A stretch of DNA of 64,000 nt from SAR86 cluster bacterium. GTDB taxonomy: Bacteria; Pseudomonadota; Gammaproteobacteria; Magnimaribacterales; Magnimaribacteraceae. The first letter of the stretch is position 1. The number at the start of each line of letters is the position of its first letter. This document shows, one piece after another, positions 9,142 to 18,016 of the stretch. Under the pieces are notes generated by a model. That model was given only the letters and a program-made list of their open reading frames with translations. It was not told the DNA's origin and made no database searches. The stretch covers positions 62,001-126,000 of the forward strand of contig JAQWNM010000007.1 of the NCBI GenBank assembly GCA_029268615.1, in the 5' to 3' direction. The translations under genes were made by a program, and so were the position numbers.

Positions 9142-10017
9142 TTATATTTTATTAAATTTTTTTATGGGGAATAATTTAGGCGTTGAATTAACATAGTTAA
9201 TGTAGTCTGGGTCTTTACCCCATTTCTTATCAGATCTAGCTTCAAGTATATTTATACCACTTACTTTAGTTAATAATATGTAAACAAATAAAGGAGATAT
9301 CAATGTAGCTAATTGCCAGCCTGACAACACAGGATAGGCAATTAAGGCAATTCCAAGCCAAAGTAATATTTCTCCTAAATAATTAGGATGTCTAGATAGC
9401 GTCCATAGGCCTTCATTAATAAATTTTTGAGTATTTCCTTCTACAGACTTAAATTTTGTTTTTTGTCTATCCGCTAAAACCTCAATACTAAATCCAAGTA
9501 TCCAAAGTGACAAACCAATGAAGCCAAAAAAACTGAAGGGGGCTGTATTTTCTGAGGTTATAGCTGCAAGAGCACTAGCCATGGTGATGAAGACCCATAA
9601 TCCTCCAATAGTCCAAGTCATTAAGAACCACCAAAATTTTGTTTTCATTATAGTAAATCTATTATCTTTTCCGTCTTTCTTGACTCGCAAGAATAGAAAA
9701 GAGCCCAGTCTAACTGCCCAAATAACTACCAAGAAGCAAATTAAGAATGCCCTAAAGTCTTGTTCCGGTTTATTGATTAAAGCAAAAATGATAATAGAAA
9801 GGTATGAAATGGAGCCAGTCAGATCAAAATAGTGTTCAGTTTGATAAATGTATGAAGGAATAAATATCATCCAATGGAGAATAAATCCTATGGAAGCACA
9901 TACTAAAAACAAAGGTAATTCGTTGATGATTACACTTCCTTGACTTCCTGCAGTCATCATTAATGCAGCTATTATCAAGGATATAAGAATTGATAGTATT
10001 GAACCTGAATTAGTCAT
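9142..10017 (-). CDS. DUF1295 / steroid 5-alpha-reductase-like integral membrane protein
   Basis: 291-residue polytopic membrane protein, largely hydrophobic with roughly eight likely helices. The C-terminal part has LSRHPNYLGEILLWLGIAL, the conserved NADPH/cofactor-binding motif of the isoprenylcysteine methyltransferase / 5-alpha-reductase superfamily. The central WAVRLGSFLFLRVKKDGKDN is characteristic of DUF1295. The substrate is unknown; hydrophobic ones such as sterols, polyprenols or fatty chains are plausible. Same strand and 6 bases upstream of the GFA gene. Confidence 0.8.
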   Translation of the reverse strand: MTNSGSILSILISLIIAALMMTAGSQGSVIINELPLFLVCASIGFILHWMIFIPSYIYQTEHYFDLTGSISYLSIIIFALINKPEQDFRAFLICFLVVIWAVRLGSFLFLRVKKDGKDNRFTIMKTKFWWFLMTWTIGGLWVFITMASALAAITSENTAPFSFFGFIGLSLWILGFSIEVLADRQKTKFKSVEGNTQKFINEGLWTLSRHPNYLGEILLWLGIALIAYPVLSGWQLATLISPLFVYILLTKVSGINILEARSDKKWGKDPDYINYVNSTPKLFPIKKFNKI

Positions 10018-10084
10018 ATTATTTATTCAATTTATAAATAAGATTGTTCTATAATTTGTATCCTTTATAACATATCTATTTAAG

Positions 10085-10861
10085 ATGTTACATACACTTA
10101 CAACTTCTGAATCTTCTCAATATAGCAATGATGGATATTTCATAAGAAATAAGGTTTTCATTAAAAATGAATTAAGCTTTATTAGAGAGGCAGTTGAAGA
10201 TTCTGTAAAAAAGGCTAAAGAGCTTAGTGAAAAAGGAAATACTTATTGGCTAGATGGAAAGAGATTTGTAGATATAGGAAAACTAACAGTCCAATTTGAA
10301 TCAAAAGATGATAGTAAGATAATTAAAGTAATTGAGCCTGCTAACTTACTTAATAAATCACTTGATGACTTAATTCGTGACAAGAGATTAGTGGAACCCA
10401 TTAAAGGCATAATTGGAACCGACAGAGTATCTCTTTGGACTAATAAACTGAACCTTAAAAGGCCTAGAGAAGGTTCCGGTTTTGGTTGGCATCAAGACTC
10501 TCCTTATTGGATTCATGATTGTAGTCACGTAAATCTTCTTCCCAATGTTTATGTAGCTTTAGATGATTCATATCAAAGTAATGGATGTTTTAGAGTCATA
10601 AAAGGCAGTCATAAAGATGGATGCCTTATAGGAAGGAATGATGGAACACAACTCGGTGGTTTTTATACTAACCCTGAATTATTTGATTTATCGAATCAAG
10701 TACCCATGGAAGTAAATGAAGGTTCAGTTATCTTTTTTAACCCTCACATAGTCCATGGCTCCGATCCGAATGTTTCTGATAATCCTAGGCGTGCTTTTAT
10801 AATTACCTATCAACCTGCAGATTATCCTGCGCTTAAAACGGGCGAAGTTAATAATATCTAG
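10085..10861 (+). CDS. Phytanoyl-CoA dioxygenase (PhyH) family protein
   Basis: Fe(II)/2-oxoglutarate dioxygenase of 258 residues. The metal triad is visible: H136-x-D138 in GWHQDSPYW and H224 in HIVHGSDPN. R235/R236 (NPRRAFIITYQ) is placed to bind 2-oxoglutarate. Marine bacterial PhyH homologues hydroxylate varied substrates, so phytanoyl-CoA itself is not implied. Its stop codon is two bases from the convergent Rieske oxygenase, another oxygen-dependent hydroxylase. Confidence 0.88.
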   Translation: MLHTLTTSESSQYSNDGYFIRNKVFIKNELSFIREAVEDSVKKAKELSEKGNTYWLDGKRFVDIGKLTVQFESKDDSKIIKVIEPANLLNKSLDDLIRDKRLVEPIKGIIGTDRVSLWTNKLNLKRPREGSGFGWHQDSPYWIHDCSHVNLLPNVYVALDDSYQSNGCFRVIKGSHKDGCLIGRNDGTQLGGFYTNPELFDLSNQVPMEVNEGSVIFFNPHIVHGSDPNVSDNPRRAFIITYQPADYPALKTGEVNNI

Positions 10862-10862
10862 G

Positions 10863-12236
10863 TTATTTTATATTGCTTACCTTTTTCCAAAGGCTCTCAT
10901 CACTCAACCAATTATCTATCCAATTATGGAAATGCTGGACTCTGCCTTCATCATTATTAAGTAACGCTTCATTAAACCCTCTTGAATGCATGCCAGCCTG
11001 CATATCATTCAAATAATGGATATCTTGATCTATTGTTACAGTTAAAGACTGACGACCTTCTATAACATCTTCTCTAGTAAATATTTCGTGCTCAGCTCTA
11101 ATATCAGGATATTCATACATTGATGATCCAGGTAATAACTCTATACCTTTTTTAGAATCTATAATTTTTTCTTTGGGTATTTGAAAGCTTAATTTTGTAA
11201 AAGTACATTTATTAGGATCCGATAAATGAGGTTTAGGACCATATAGCCACATCCTTTCGGGATGAATAGTCATAAATATATTAGGAAAAATATCATATTG
11301 GTAAACATCTGATACTTGATCATTGGTAAATTTAGAGTAGTCAAACCCTAACTCATTTCCTATGGTTCTTTTTTGTTCCTGTATTGCTTGTCTTATTTCT
11401 GAAACTTTACCTTTAAAATCATCTGGATTTAATCTAAGACCTTTAAGGTAATTACTCATAAATTCAGGAGGTTGAGTAGGAGTTTCATATCTTGGATTTA
11501 TCACAGGACTCTCTACAGAGGTTCTGGAGTGGCCAAAAGGCCACATGTCGTTATCAGCATCACAGCAATCAACGAAACTTGCATGTTGCGGATGGATAAA
11601 ATCCACATGATATTGTTCTAAAAAATTATCTCTAACTGTTTTCCAATTAGCTTCTAGTTCTAATGATTGATGTTTTACTAGAATCATTTCTTCAAAATGA
11701 TAATGATCTAGCTGAGAAATAATTGTTCCTAGAAATGTTTCAAGACTAGCTGAACCTTTATCCATATTTATGAATATCAATCCTGACCAAGTTGAGACTT
11801 GGACAGGTTTTAATGATCTTTGATCGCAAGATACTCCATCCTTAAAAAGTTCCCTATCAGGTACAAATTGTAATTTACCTTCTAAGTTGTAAGTCCATCC
11901 ATGATAGGGGCAGGATATCTTCTTTACAGATCCAGTTTCTATAGATAGTAATTTATTTCCTCTGTGTTGACATACATTATAAAAGGCAGACAAGCCTTTC
12001 TCAGCATTCCTTGTAATAATAATCGACTCCCTTCCAATATCATAAACAAAGAAATCACCTATCTCTTCAAGATCTGATTCTAGGCCAGCAAATAACCATG
12101 TTTTGGTCCAAATATTATCCCATTCAAGCTTCATAAAATCTGGAGTTGTATATCTATCAGTCGAAAGACTAGCTTCTTTGTGGGGTTCAGCTCTAATTGA
12201 GCTCGAGAAGTCAATGAAGTTAAAACGTTGTGGCAT
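10863..12236 (-). CDS. Rieske non-haem iron oxygenase, alpha subunit
   Basis: 457-residue ring-hydroxylating-type oxygenase. The N-terminal Rieske centre has CQHRG (C89, H91) and CPYHGW (C109, H112). The mononuclear iron site lies in NFLEQYHVDFIHPQH (H210, H215); I did not pin the third, carboxylate ligand. The residue that normally bridges Rieske and iron sites between subunits (Asp205 in naphthalene dioxygenase) appears to be Glu207, as in carnitine monooxygenase CntA. No beta subunit, ferredoxin or dedicated reductase is adjacent. Substrate unknown: aromatic, sterol or quaternary amine are all possible. Confidence 0.9.
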   Translation of the reverse strand: MPQRFNFIDFSSSIRAEPHKEASLSTDRYTTPDFMKLEWDNIWTKTWLFAGLESDLEEIGDFFVYDIGRESIIITRNAEKGLSAFYNVCQHRGNKLLSIETGSVKKISCPYHGWTYNLEGKLQFVPDRELFKDGVSCDQRSLKPVQVSTWSGLIFINMDKGSASLETFLGTIISQLDHYHFEEMILVKHQSLELEANWKTVRDNFLEQYHVDFIHPQHASFVDCCDADNDMWPFGHSRTSVESPVINPRYETPTQPPEFMSNYLKGLRLNPDDFKGKVSEIRQAIQEQKRTIGNELGFDYSKFTNDQVSDVYQYDIFPNIFMTIHPERMWLYGPKPHLSDPNKCTFTKLSFQIPKEKIIDSKKGIELLPGSSMYEYPDIRAEHEIFTREDVIEGRQSLTVTIDQDIHYLNDMQAGMHSRGFNEALLNNDEGRVQHFHNWIDNWLSDESLWKKVSNIK

Positions 12237-12302
12237 CTTACAAAAATAATAACATGTTATACTTTTAGTTAGCTATTATTTTTTTGTTAGAATTATAAAT
12301 AG

Positions 12303-12378
12303 TGGTGCCCAGAGGTGGAATCGAACCACCGACACAAGGATTTTCAGTCCTTTGCTCTACCGACTGAGCTATCTGGGC
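12303..12378 (-). tRNA. tRNA-Phe (anticodon GAA), CCA encoded
   Basis: On the minus strand a full cloverleaf folds: acceptor GCCCAGA/TCTGGGC, D arm GCTC-AGTCGGTA-GAGC, anticodon arm AAGGA-CTGAAAA-TCCTT with GAA at 12345-12343, and T arm GGTGG-TTCGATT-CCACC. The terminal CCA is genome-encoded (12305-12303). The body closely resembles E. coli tRNA-Phe. A TACAAT box at 12399-12394 could be the -10 element. It is a single gene between yggX and the Rieske oxygenase. Confidence 0.97.
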
Positions 12379-12425
12379 AAAATTGAATGACGGATTGTAT
12401 ACAAATATTAGTTTGTGTAGAAGTA

Positions 12426-12698
12426 TTAAGATTTAGGAGGAATAAACCCTTTAGGTCTAGCATAGTCCTCTCCAGAAAAAAAAAGTTCCATTTGCTCCTT
12501 TAGCCAATTTCTTGATTCCTTATCTTGAAGGTTCAATTGGTTTTCATTAATTAACATTTTTTGATTTTCTAGCCATTCGTCCCAGGCTTTCTTTGAGAGG
12601 GTGTCAAATATTTCTTCACCCTTAGGCCCAGGGTGTGGAGGTTTATCTAAACCTTCAAGATCCTTTTTATATTTTTTGCAAAAAATAATTCTTGTCAT
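12426..12698 (-). CDS. yggX: Probable Fe(2+)-trafficking protein YggX
   Basis: 90-residue YggX family protein linked to iron-sulfur cluster protection and oxidative stress resistance. It opens MTRIIFCKKYKKDLEGLDKP with the conserved Cys7 and ends in the typical GFIPP. Its start overlaps the mutY stop by four bases. The mutY-yggX pair is conserved across gammaproteobacteria, which fits MutY carrying a [4Fe-4S] cluster and both proteins serving oxidative-damage defence. Confidence 0.95.
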   Translation of the reverse strand: MTRIIFCKKYKKDLEGLDKPPHPGPKGEEIFDTLSKKAWDEWLENQKMLINENQLNLQDKESRNWLKEQMELFFSGEDYARPKGFIPPKS

Positions 12699-13735
12699 AT
12701 ACGTGATAATTTTACTATGGTTTTTTTAATAGGTGAAGGTAGGCCAATGGAATTAATATTCTTTGCTCCAAGCCATATTAACTCTTTAGGTAATTTAGTT
12801 CTATAAGGGGCCAAGCATATGTTGATCGGTATAGCTTCTAAATTATAGTGACTAAAGGTATGTTTTATAGGCTTTTTCTTTAAGTAACTTTTTATCTCTA
12901 GATTAAACATTTCTTTACTTATATTTTTAGTTTCTTCAAAGCTATTAAATTCTAGAAAGGACCAAAGACCAGGCCATATACCTTCCCCAGGTCTTTTTTT
13001 TAAGAGGTATTCTCCTTTTTTATTATTTACGATTAACCAGTAGACTTTTTTAATTGGCTTGAGTTTTCTTTCCTTTTTTTTTGGAATTGAATTAATAAGG
13101 TTATTATTATTTGCTATACACTTTTTATTTATTGGACATAAAGTACATTCAGGCTCTTTTATTGAACAAATTGTTGCACCCAAGTCCATAATTGCTTGGG
13201 TATAAATAGAAATGTCTTTAGTTGGCAAAAGTTTTTCCGCAAGCTGCCAAAGTTTTTTATTATTTTTTGAATTCAATAAATCTCCTTCTATAGCTTGATA
13301 ACGTGAAATAACTCTCCTTACGTTCGCATCTAAAATTGGTGCAATTTTATTAAAACCTAATGCGAGAATAGCACCAGCTGTCGATTTACCAATACCAGGA
13401 AGATATTCGAGCTTTTCTAAGGAGTTCGGGAAGTTTCCATCAAATTCTTGAATAATTATATTCGCAGATTTATGAATATTTTTAGCTCTTGAATAATATC
13501 CAAGTCCAGACCAATATTTTAGAATTTCATCTTCATTACTTTCTGATAAGGTTTTCAAATTAGGGAACCTTTTGATAAATCTAATGAAATAAGGTGAAGC
13601 TGTGCTAACTTGAGTTTGTTGAAGCATTATCTCAGATATCCAAACTGTATAAGGAGTTCTATTTTTTTGCCATGGCAGATCCTTTCTACCATTTTTTTTA
13701 TGCCAATTTATTAATGAACTGCTGAATGAAACCAT
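12695..13735 (-). CDS. mutY: A/G-specific adenine DNA glycosylase MutY
   Basis: Removes adenine mispaired with 8-oxoguanine. 346 residues, full length. The N-terminal catalytic region has PWQKNRTPYTVWISEIMLQQTQV. The helix-hairpin-helix LPGIGKSTAGAILA is followed by DANVRRV with the catalytic Asp. The [4Fe-4S] ligands show the exact C-x6-C-x2-C-x5-C spacing (CSIKEPECTLCPINKKC). A C-terminal NUDIX-like domain (GEGIWPGLW) recognises 8-oxoG. Divergent from hisB across 93 bases. Confidence 0.96.
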   Translation of the reverse strand: MVSFSSSLINWHKKNGRKDLPWQKNRTPYTVWISEIMLQQTQVSTASPYFIRFIKRFPNLKTLSESNEDEILKYWSGLGYYSRAKNIHKSANIIIQEFDGNFPNSLEKLEYLPGIGKSTAGAILALGFNKIAPILDANVRRVISRYQAIEGDLLNSKNNKKLWQLAEKLLPTKDISIYTQAIMDLGATICSIKEPECTLCPINKKCIANNNNLINSIPKKKERKLKPIKKVYWLIVNNKKGEYLLKKRPGEGIWPGLWSFLEFNSFEETKNISKEMFNLEIKSYLKKKPIKHTFSHYNLEAIPINICLAPYRTKLPKELIWLGAKNINSIGLPSPIKKTIVKLSRI

Positions 13736-13788
13736 TGTTTAGTATTCAATTCTATCTTACTCTAGCTGGTGTGCTTAGTATTATTAGA

Positions 13789-13794
13789 TATAAT
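13789..13794 (+). promoter_or_regulatory. Consensus -10 box upstream of hisBHAF
   Basis: TATAAT lies 34 bases before the hisB ATG in the mutY-hisB divergent spacer. No convincing -35 hexamer is seen at 16-18 bases (the sequence there is CTGGTG-like). The predicted transcript would start near 13801 with a leader under 30 bases, leaving no room for a classical his attenuator. AT-rich background makes chance matches common. Confidence 0.4.
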
Positions 13795-13828
13795 GCGCTT
13801 CCTAAATTAAAGGGACAAAATATAGATA

Positions 13829-14416
13829 ATGAGAATCTCAGAAATTAATAGAAAAACTTCGGAAACTGAAGTTTTTATAAAGATAAATTTAGATGGTAAG
13901 GGATCTAGCTCTCTATCAACTGGCTTACCTTTCTTGGAGCATATGTTAGATCAAATAGCGAGACATGGTGTTATAGATCTTGATATTAAGGCTAAAGGAG
14001 ATTTGCAGATAGATGATCATCATACTATAGAAGACATAGGTATCACTTTAGGGCAAGCATTCTCAAAAGCTTTAGAAGACAAGAAAGGAATTAGAAGATA
14101 TGGTTTTTCTTATGTCCCTTTAGATGAAGCTTTATCAAGAGTCGTACTAGATTTTTCTGGAAGGCCTGGTTTATTTATGAATGTTAAGTTTTCAAAAGAG
14201 ACTGTAGGAGGTATGGATGTAAGTATGTTTGAGCATTTCTTTCAGTCTTTTTGTAATCATGCTCATGTAACTTTACATATACATAATTTAAGTGGTGAAA
14301 ATACACATCATCAAATAGAAACAATTTTTAAGGCATTTGGAAAGGCTTTAAGGATGGCTATTGAATTAGACCCTAGATCAGAAGGTGTTATACCTTCTAC
14401 GAAAGGTTCGCTTTAA
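13829..14416 (+). CDS. hisB: Imidazoleglycerol-phosphate dehydratase
   Basis: Dehydrates imidazole glycerol phosphate to imidazole acetol phosphate (histidine pathway). 195 residues, monofunctional: the N-terminal histidinol-phosphatase domain of E. coli HisB is absent, as in most bacteria. The duplicated metal motifs are present: [10 protein letters not shown] (H64, H65, E68) and [15 protein letters not shown] (H160, H161, E164). First of four his genes; hisG, hisD, hisC and hisI are not in the window. Confidence 0.97.
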   Translation: MRISEINRKTSETEVFIKINLDGKGSSSLSTGLPFLEHMLDQIARHGVIDLDIKAKGDLQIDDHHTIEDIGITLGQAFSKALEDKKGIRRYGFSYVPLDEALSRVVLDFSGRPGLFMNVKFSKETVGGMDVSMFEHFFQSFCNHAHVTLHIHNLSGENTHHQIETIFKAFGKALRMAIELDPRSEGVIPSTKGSL

Positions 14417-14439
14417 AATAGTCTTTATATAGAGTATAA

Positions 14440-15072
14440 ATGAAAAAAATAGCTATTGTTGATTACGGCATGGGTAATTTACATTCAGTAAAAAAGGCTT
14501 TAGAAAGATCTGCGCCTAAATCACAGATTGTTGTTACTAGCTCTTCATCAGAAATAGATGAATCAGATAAAATTGTTTTACCAGGAGTTGGAGCTATAGG
14601 CGATTGTGTTAAAGCTTTAAGGGATTCCAATCTGGATAAAGCTATTATAAATAATGTGGGCATTAAACCTTTGTTAGCTATATGTGTTGGAATGCAACTT
14701 CTTTTAGATTTTAGTCAGGAGAATAATCTTACACAAGGTCTAGGCTTAATAAAGGGTAATGTTAAGAAATTTAGAAGAGATAAAGAGAATTTAGATATCA
14801 AGATCCCTCACATGGGGTGGAATACTGTTAAACAGTCCAAAAAACACTTCATGTGGTCTGGAATTCCTGATGATAGTTATTTTTATTTTGTACATAGTTA
14901 TGCATGTGAGTTATTAGATTCAACTCAAGGCATTTCTCAACATGGGATAGACTTTAGTGCCGCAATAGCTGGAAGAAATATTTTTGGAGTGCAATTTCAT
15001 CCAGAAAAAAGTCAACAGATAGGGCTCAAAATTTACGAAAACTTTTCAAAATGGGAAGGTGATGAATCATGA
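14440..15072 (+). CDS. hisH: Imidazole glycerol phosphate synthase, glutaminase subunit
   Basis: Class I glutamine amidotransferase subunit supplying ammonia to HisF. 210 residues. The catalytic triad is visible as C82 in ICVGMQLL, and H187 and E189 in GVQFHPEKSQ. The oxyanion region LPGVGAIGDC is also typical. Its stop overlaps the hisA start by four bases, indicating translational coupling. Confidence 0.97.
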   Translation: MKKIAIVDYGMGNLHSVKKALERSAPKSQIVVTSSSSEIDESDKIVLPGVGAIGDCVKALRDSNLDKAIINNVGIKPLLAICVGMQLLLDFSQENNLTQGLGLIKGNVKKFRRDKENLDIKIPHMGWNTVKQSKKHFMWSGIPDDSYFYFVHSYACELLDSTQGISQHGIDFSAAIAGRNIFGVQFHPEKSQQIGLKIYENFSKWEGDES

Positions 15073-15815
15073 TAGTTATCCCAGCTATAGACTTAAAAGG
15101 AGGAAAGTGTGTTCGACTTAGAGAAGGTAAAATGAATGATGAGACTATTTTTTCAAATAATCCAATTGAAGTGGCTAATTCATGGCATGCTCAAGGGGCA
15201 GAATTACTTCATATCGTAGATCTGGATGGAGCTGTTAATGGTGTTCCTATAAATAAATCTCTTATCAAAGATATCGTAAATAAAAATGATACTTTATCAA
15301 TTCAAGTTGGTGGAGGAATTCGAAATTTCGAAACAGCTAAAGAGTATCTAGATTCAGGAGTAGAAAGAGTTGTATTTGGAACTCATGCAGTTAAAGAGCC
15401 TGAATTAATAAGAGATTTGTGTGAAGAGTTTCCAAATCAAGTTGTTTTAGGTATTGATTCAAGGTATGGATATGTAAAGACTGATGGATGGCTAGAGGAT
15501 TCTAAAATTACTCCTAAAGATTTAGTTGAAATATATGAAGGACTTGCGATTAGTGCAATTATTTTTACTGACATTAAAAGAGATGGCATGATGAAAGGAT
15601 TGAATATACATGAAACTTTAAGTTTGGCTGCTATTACCTCAATCCCAGTAATAGCTTCAGGCGGGATATCTAGTCTTGAAGATATTCAGAATTTAGTTAG
15701 CGCTTCAAAAGAAGGAAATAAAATAGGAATTGATGGTGTCATTTGTGGAAGGTCGTTATATGAAGAAAAGTTTACTTTAAAAGAGGCTATGGAATTAGCC
15801 AAACAACTAATATGA
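15069..15815 (+). CDS. hisA: ProFAR isomerase (phosphoribosyl-formimino-AICAR ribotide isomerase)
   Basis: TIM-barrel isomerase acting before HisHF. 248 residues. The catalytic aspartates are D8 ([14 protein letters not shown]) and D130 (LGIDSRYG). Phosphate-binding loops QVGGGIR and ASGGISS are present. The start codon overlaps hisH and the stop overlaps hisF, so the enzymes of consecutive steps are made from one coupled message. Confidence 0.97.
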   Translation: MIVIPAIDLKGGKCVRLREGKMNDETIFSNNPIEVANSWHAQGAELLHIVDLDGAVNGVPINKSLIKDIVNKNDTLSIQVGGGIRNFETAKEYLDSGVERVVFGTHAVKEPELIRDLCEEFPNQVVLGIDSRYGYVKTDGWLEDSKITPKDLVEIYEGLAISAIIFTDIKRDGMMKGLNIHETLSLAAITSIPVIASGGISSLEDIQNLVSASKEGNKIGIDGVICGRSLYEEKFTLKEAMELAKQLI

Positions 15816-16579
15816 GTGTAGCGGCTAGGATTATACCTTGTCTTGACGTTGATAAAGGTAGGGTAGTTAAAGGAGTTAATTTTTTAGATATTAAAGACGC
15901 CGGAAATCCCGTAGAAATTGCTAAGCGTTATGACAGAGATGGCGCAGACGAAATAACTATGCTAGATATAACAGCTAGTAACGAATATCGAGATACCACA
16001 TATAAAACAGTTGAGGATATTGCCGGAGAAGTTTTTATTCCTTTAACTGTTGGCGGGGGAGTCAGAACAATAGAAGATATAAGAAACCTGTTGTTACATG
16101 GAGCAGACAAAGTATCTATCAACACAGCGGCAGTTGAAGATCCTGATTTTATAAGATCAGCTGCCAATAAGTTTGGTTCTCAGTGTATCGTTGTTGCTAT
16201 AGACGTAAAAACGAAAGATTCCACTAAAAATAAATGGGAAGTTGTAACCTATGGAGGAAGAAAGAAAACAAATCTGGATGCAATTCAATGGGCTAAGAAA
16301 GTTTGTGAATTGGGAGCAGGAGAATTACTTGTAACAAGTATGGATAGAGATGGAACAAGAAAAGGTTTTGATATTAATCTATATCATACTTTATCACAGG
16401 AAATTAATGTGCCTTTAATTGCTTCCGGGGGGGTAGGTAGTTTAGATCATTTAGTTGAAGGAATAATTTTAGGCAAAGCAGATGCTGTGTTAGCTGCCAG
16501 CATATTTCATTTTTCTGAATTTTCTATACCAGAAGCTAAAAAAGTCTTAGAAAGATCAGGCGTACATGTGAGAAGATAA
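15812..16579 (+). CDS. hisF: Imidazole glycerol phosphate synthase, cyclase subunit
   Basis: Cyclase that uses HisH-derived ammonia to form imidazole glycerol phosphate and AICAR. 255 residues, TIM barrel homologous to HisA. The general acid/base residues are D12 ([15 protein letters not shown]) and D131 (VVAIDVKT). Phosphate loops LTVGGGVRT and IASGGVGS are clear. Last gene of the four-gene his cluster. Confidence 0.97.
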   Translation: MSVAARIIPCLDVDKGRVVKGVNFLDIKDAGNPVEIAKRYDRDGADEITMLDITASNEYRDTTYKTVEDIAGEVFIPLTVGGGVRTIEDIRNLLLHGADKVSINTAAVEDPDFIRSAANKFGSQCIVVAIDVKTKDSTKNKWEVVTYGGRKKTNLDAIQWAKKVCELGAGELLVTSMDRDGTRKGFDINLYHTLSQEINVPLIASGGVGSLDHLVEGIILGKADAVLAASIFHFSEFSIPEAKKVLERSGVHVRR

Positions 16580-16626
16580 TTCTAAATATTTTATTAAATA
16601 GTTTATTAATGATGAGGAGAAAGTCT

Positions 16627-16899
16627 ATGAAAAAAATTATATTCATATTTGGTGCTTTGTTTGTTTTTCCAATGTCGTCTGCAGAACCAGACATAGAAAC
16701 ATGGAGATTAGTTTCAGAAGGTGATCCTGCATTGGGTATTATTCATTCTGTTTGCATAGAGGGATACAAATTTGCTATTTATAGGAGTAGAGTTACAAGC
16801 AGAAGTCAAGATGGGACTTATCTTGGAGAAAGCCAATCTGGAAGTTTATCTCAAATAATAAATGATAAAGGCCGAGGCATAAAATGCTCCTTAGATTAG
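16627..16899 (+). CDS. Small secreted protein of unknown function
   Basis: I do not recognise a family. The ATG at 16627 is preferred over the in-frame ATG at 16609 because AGGAG (16615-16619) sits seven bases before it; this gives 90 residues. The product starts with a classical signal peptide (MKKIIFIFGALFVFPMSSAEP, cleavage likely after the SSA), leaving about 70 mature residues. Two mature cysteines, in SVCIEGYKF and near the end in KCSLD, could form a disulfide. It follows hisF by 47 bases and converges with gpmA. Probably periplasmic. Confidence 0.65.
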   Translation: MKKIIFIFGALFVFPMSSAEPDIETWRLVSEGDPALGIIHSVCIEGYKFAIYRSRVTSRSQDGTYLGESQSGSLSQIINDKGRGIKCSLD

Positions 16900-16903
16900 G
16901 CTA

Positions 16904-17527
16904 TTAATTTTTTAATGTAGTTTCTTCAATTTCTCCAAAAGACTTCATAGAGAAAGCAATGGGTTGTCCCGTTGCTATTTCTAATTTAACAACTTCATCT
17001 GGTGTTAAGGATTTAAGTTTCATAATAAGTGCTCTTAATGAATTTCCATGAGCAGTTACAAGAACATTTTTTTCTTCAACAATTAAGGGTAGTATCTTTT
17101 CTTCAAAGTATGGAATGACTCTTTCTGAAGTATTAAGAAGGCTTTCACCTCCTGGTGGAGGGACATCAAAAGACCTTCTCCAGATATGAACTTGCTCATT
17201 TCCCCATCTTTTTCTTGCTTCATCTTTATTGAGACCAGCTAGATCTCCATAGTTCCTCTCGTTAAGAGCTTTATCTTTTATAGTCTCTAGATTATCTTGA
17301 TTAAGTTGCTCAAGAATTATTTGTCCAGTCTTTTGTGCTCTTTTTAACGCTGATGTAAACATTACATCAAATAATAACTTTTTCCTTTTAAGTAAAACTC
17401 CAGTTTCTTTAGCTTCTTTTATTCCCTTTAAGGTTAGATCTGGGTCCTTCCATCCAGTAAAGAGATTTTTCTCATTCCAAGCACTTTGACCATGCCTAAC
17501 AAGAACTAAGAGACCTTTATTATTCAT
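16904..17527 (-). CDS. gpmA: 2,3-bisphosphoglycerate-dependent phosphoglycerate mutase
   Basis: Histidine-phosphatase-fold glycolytic mutase interconverting 3- and 2-phosphoglycerate. 207 residues. The phosphohistidine is H12 in [19 protein letters not shown]90 ([12 protein letters not shown]) is the acid, and H160 ([10 protein letters not shown]) the second histidine. It is slightly shorter than E. coli GpmA (about 250), as in alphaproteobacterial forms. Divergent from the rhodanese gene. Confidence 0.93.
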   Translation of the reverse strand: MNNKGLLVLVRHGQSAWNEKNLFTGWKDPDLTLKGIKEAKETGVLLKRKKLLFDVMFTSALKRAQKTGQIILEQLNQDNLETIKDKALNERNYGDLAGLNKDEARKRWGNEQVHIWRRSFDVPPPGGESLLNTSERVIPYFEEKILPLIVEEKNVLVTAHGNSLRALIMKLKSLTPDEVVKLEIATGQPIAFSMKSFGEIEETTLKN

Positions 17528-17593
17528 AAATAGAATCTAAATATTAACTAAAGGCGCATTTTACATTACGAATCTATATAATCACCATCCGAA

Positions 17594-18007
17594 ATGGAAA
17601 ACTTATTACTTTTTTTAGCACAAAATATTTTTGCTTTTTTTGTTCTTATTTTTTTAGTTTTCTTTTTAATCTTTTACGAGGGAAAAAAGGGCGGCAAGAG
17701 AGTTGATAATACAGAAGCTACCCGATTGATAAATAAAGAAAATTGTCTCGTTCTAGACTTAAGGCCAGCTCATGAATTTAATATTGGCCATTTATCTAAC
17801 GCAGTAAATTTATTAATTGAAGATGTTGGAGATCAGATAAATACTTTACAAAAAGATAAGGAAAAACCTCTGTTATTAGTTTGTCAAACAGGATCTGTTT
17901 CTAAGAAAGCAGGCATTTCTTTGAAGAAATCTGGGTATGAAAATTTATACATACTATCAGGAGGAATGATGGGTTGGCAGAATGCTGGACTTCCTACTAT
18001 TAAGTAA
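17594..18007 (+). CDS. Membrane-anchored rhodanese-like protein (YibN type)
   Basis: 137 residues: one N-terminal transmembrane helix (about 4-28) followed by a cytoplasmic rhodanese domain. The domain shows LVLDLRPAHEFNIGHL, the active-site cysteine C97 in LLVCQTGS and SGGMMGWQNAGLP. YibN-type proteins are often beside a phosphoglycerate mutase and secB/grx genes; here gpmA is adjacent but divergent. Sulfurtransferase function is inferred from the intact cysteine. Confidence 0.87.
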   Translation: MENLLLFLAQNIFAFFVLIFLVFFLIFYEGKKGGKRVDNTEATRLINKENCLVLDLRPAHEFNIGHLSNAVNLLIEDVGDQINTLQKDKEKPLLLVCQTGSVSKKAGISLKKSGYENLYILSGGMMGWQNAGLPTIK

Positions 18008-18016
18008 AAGAAGGTG

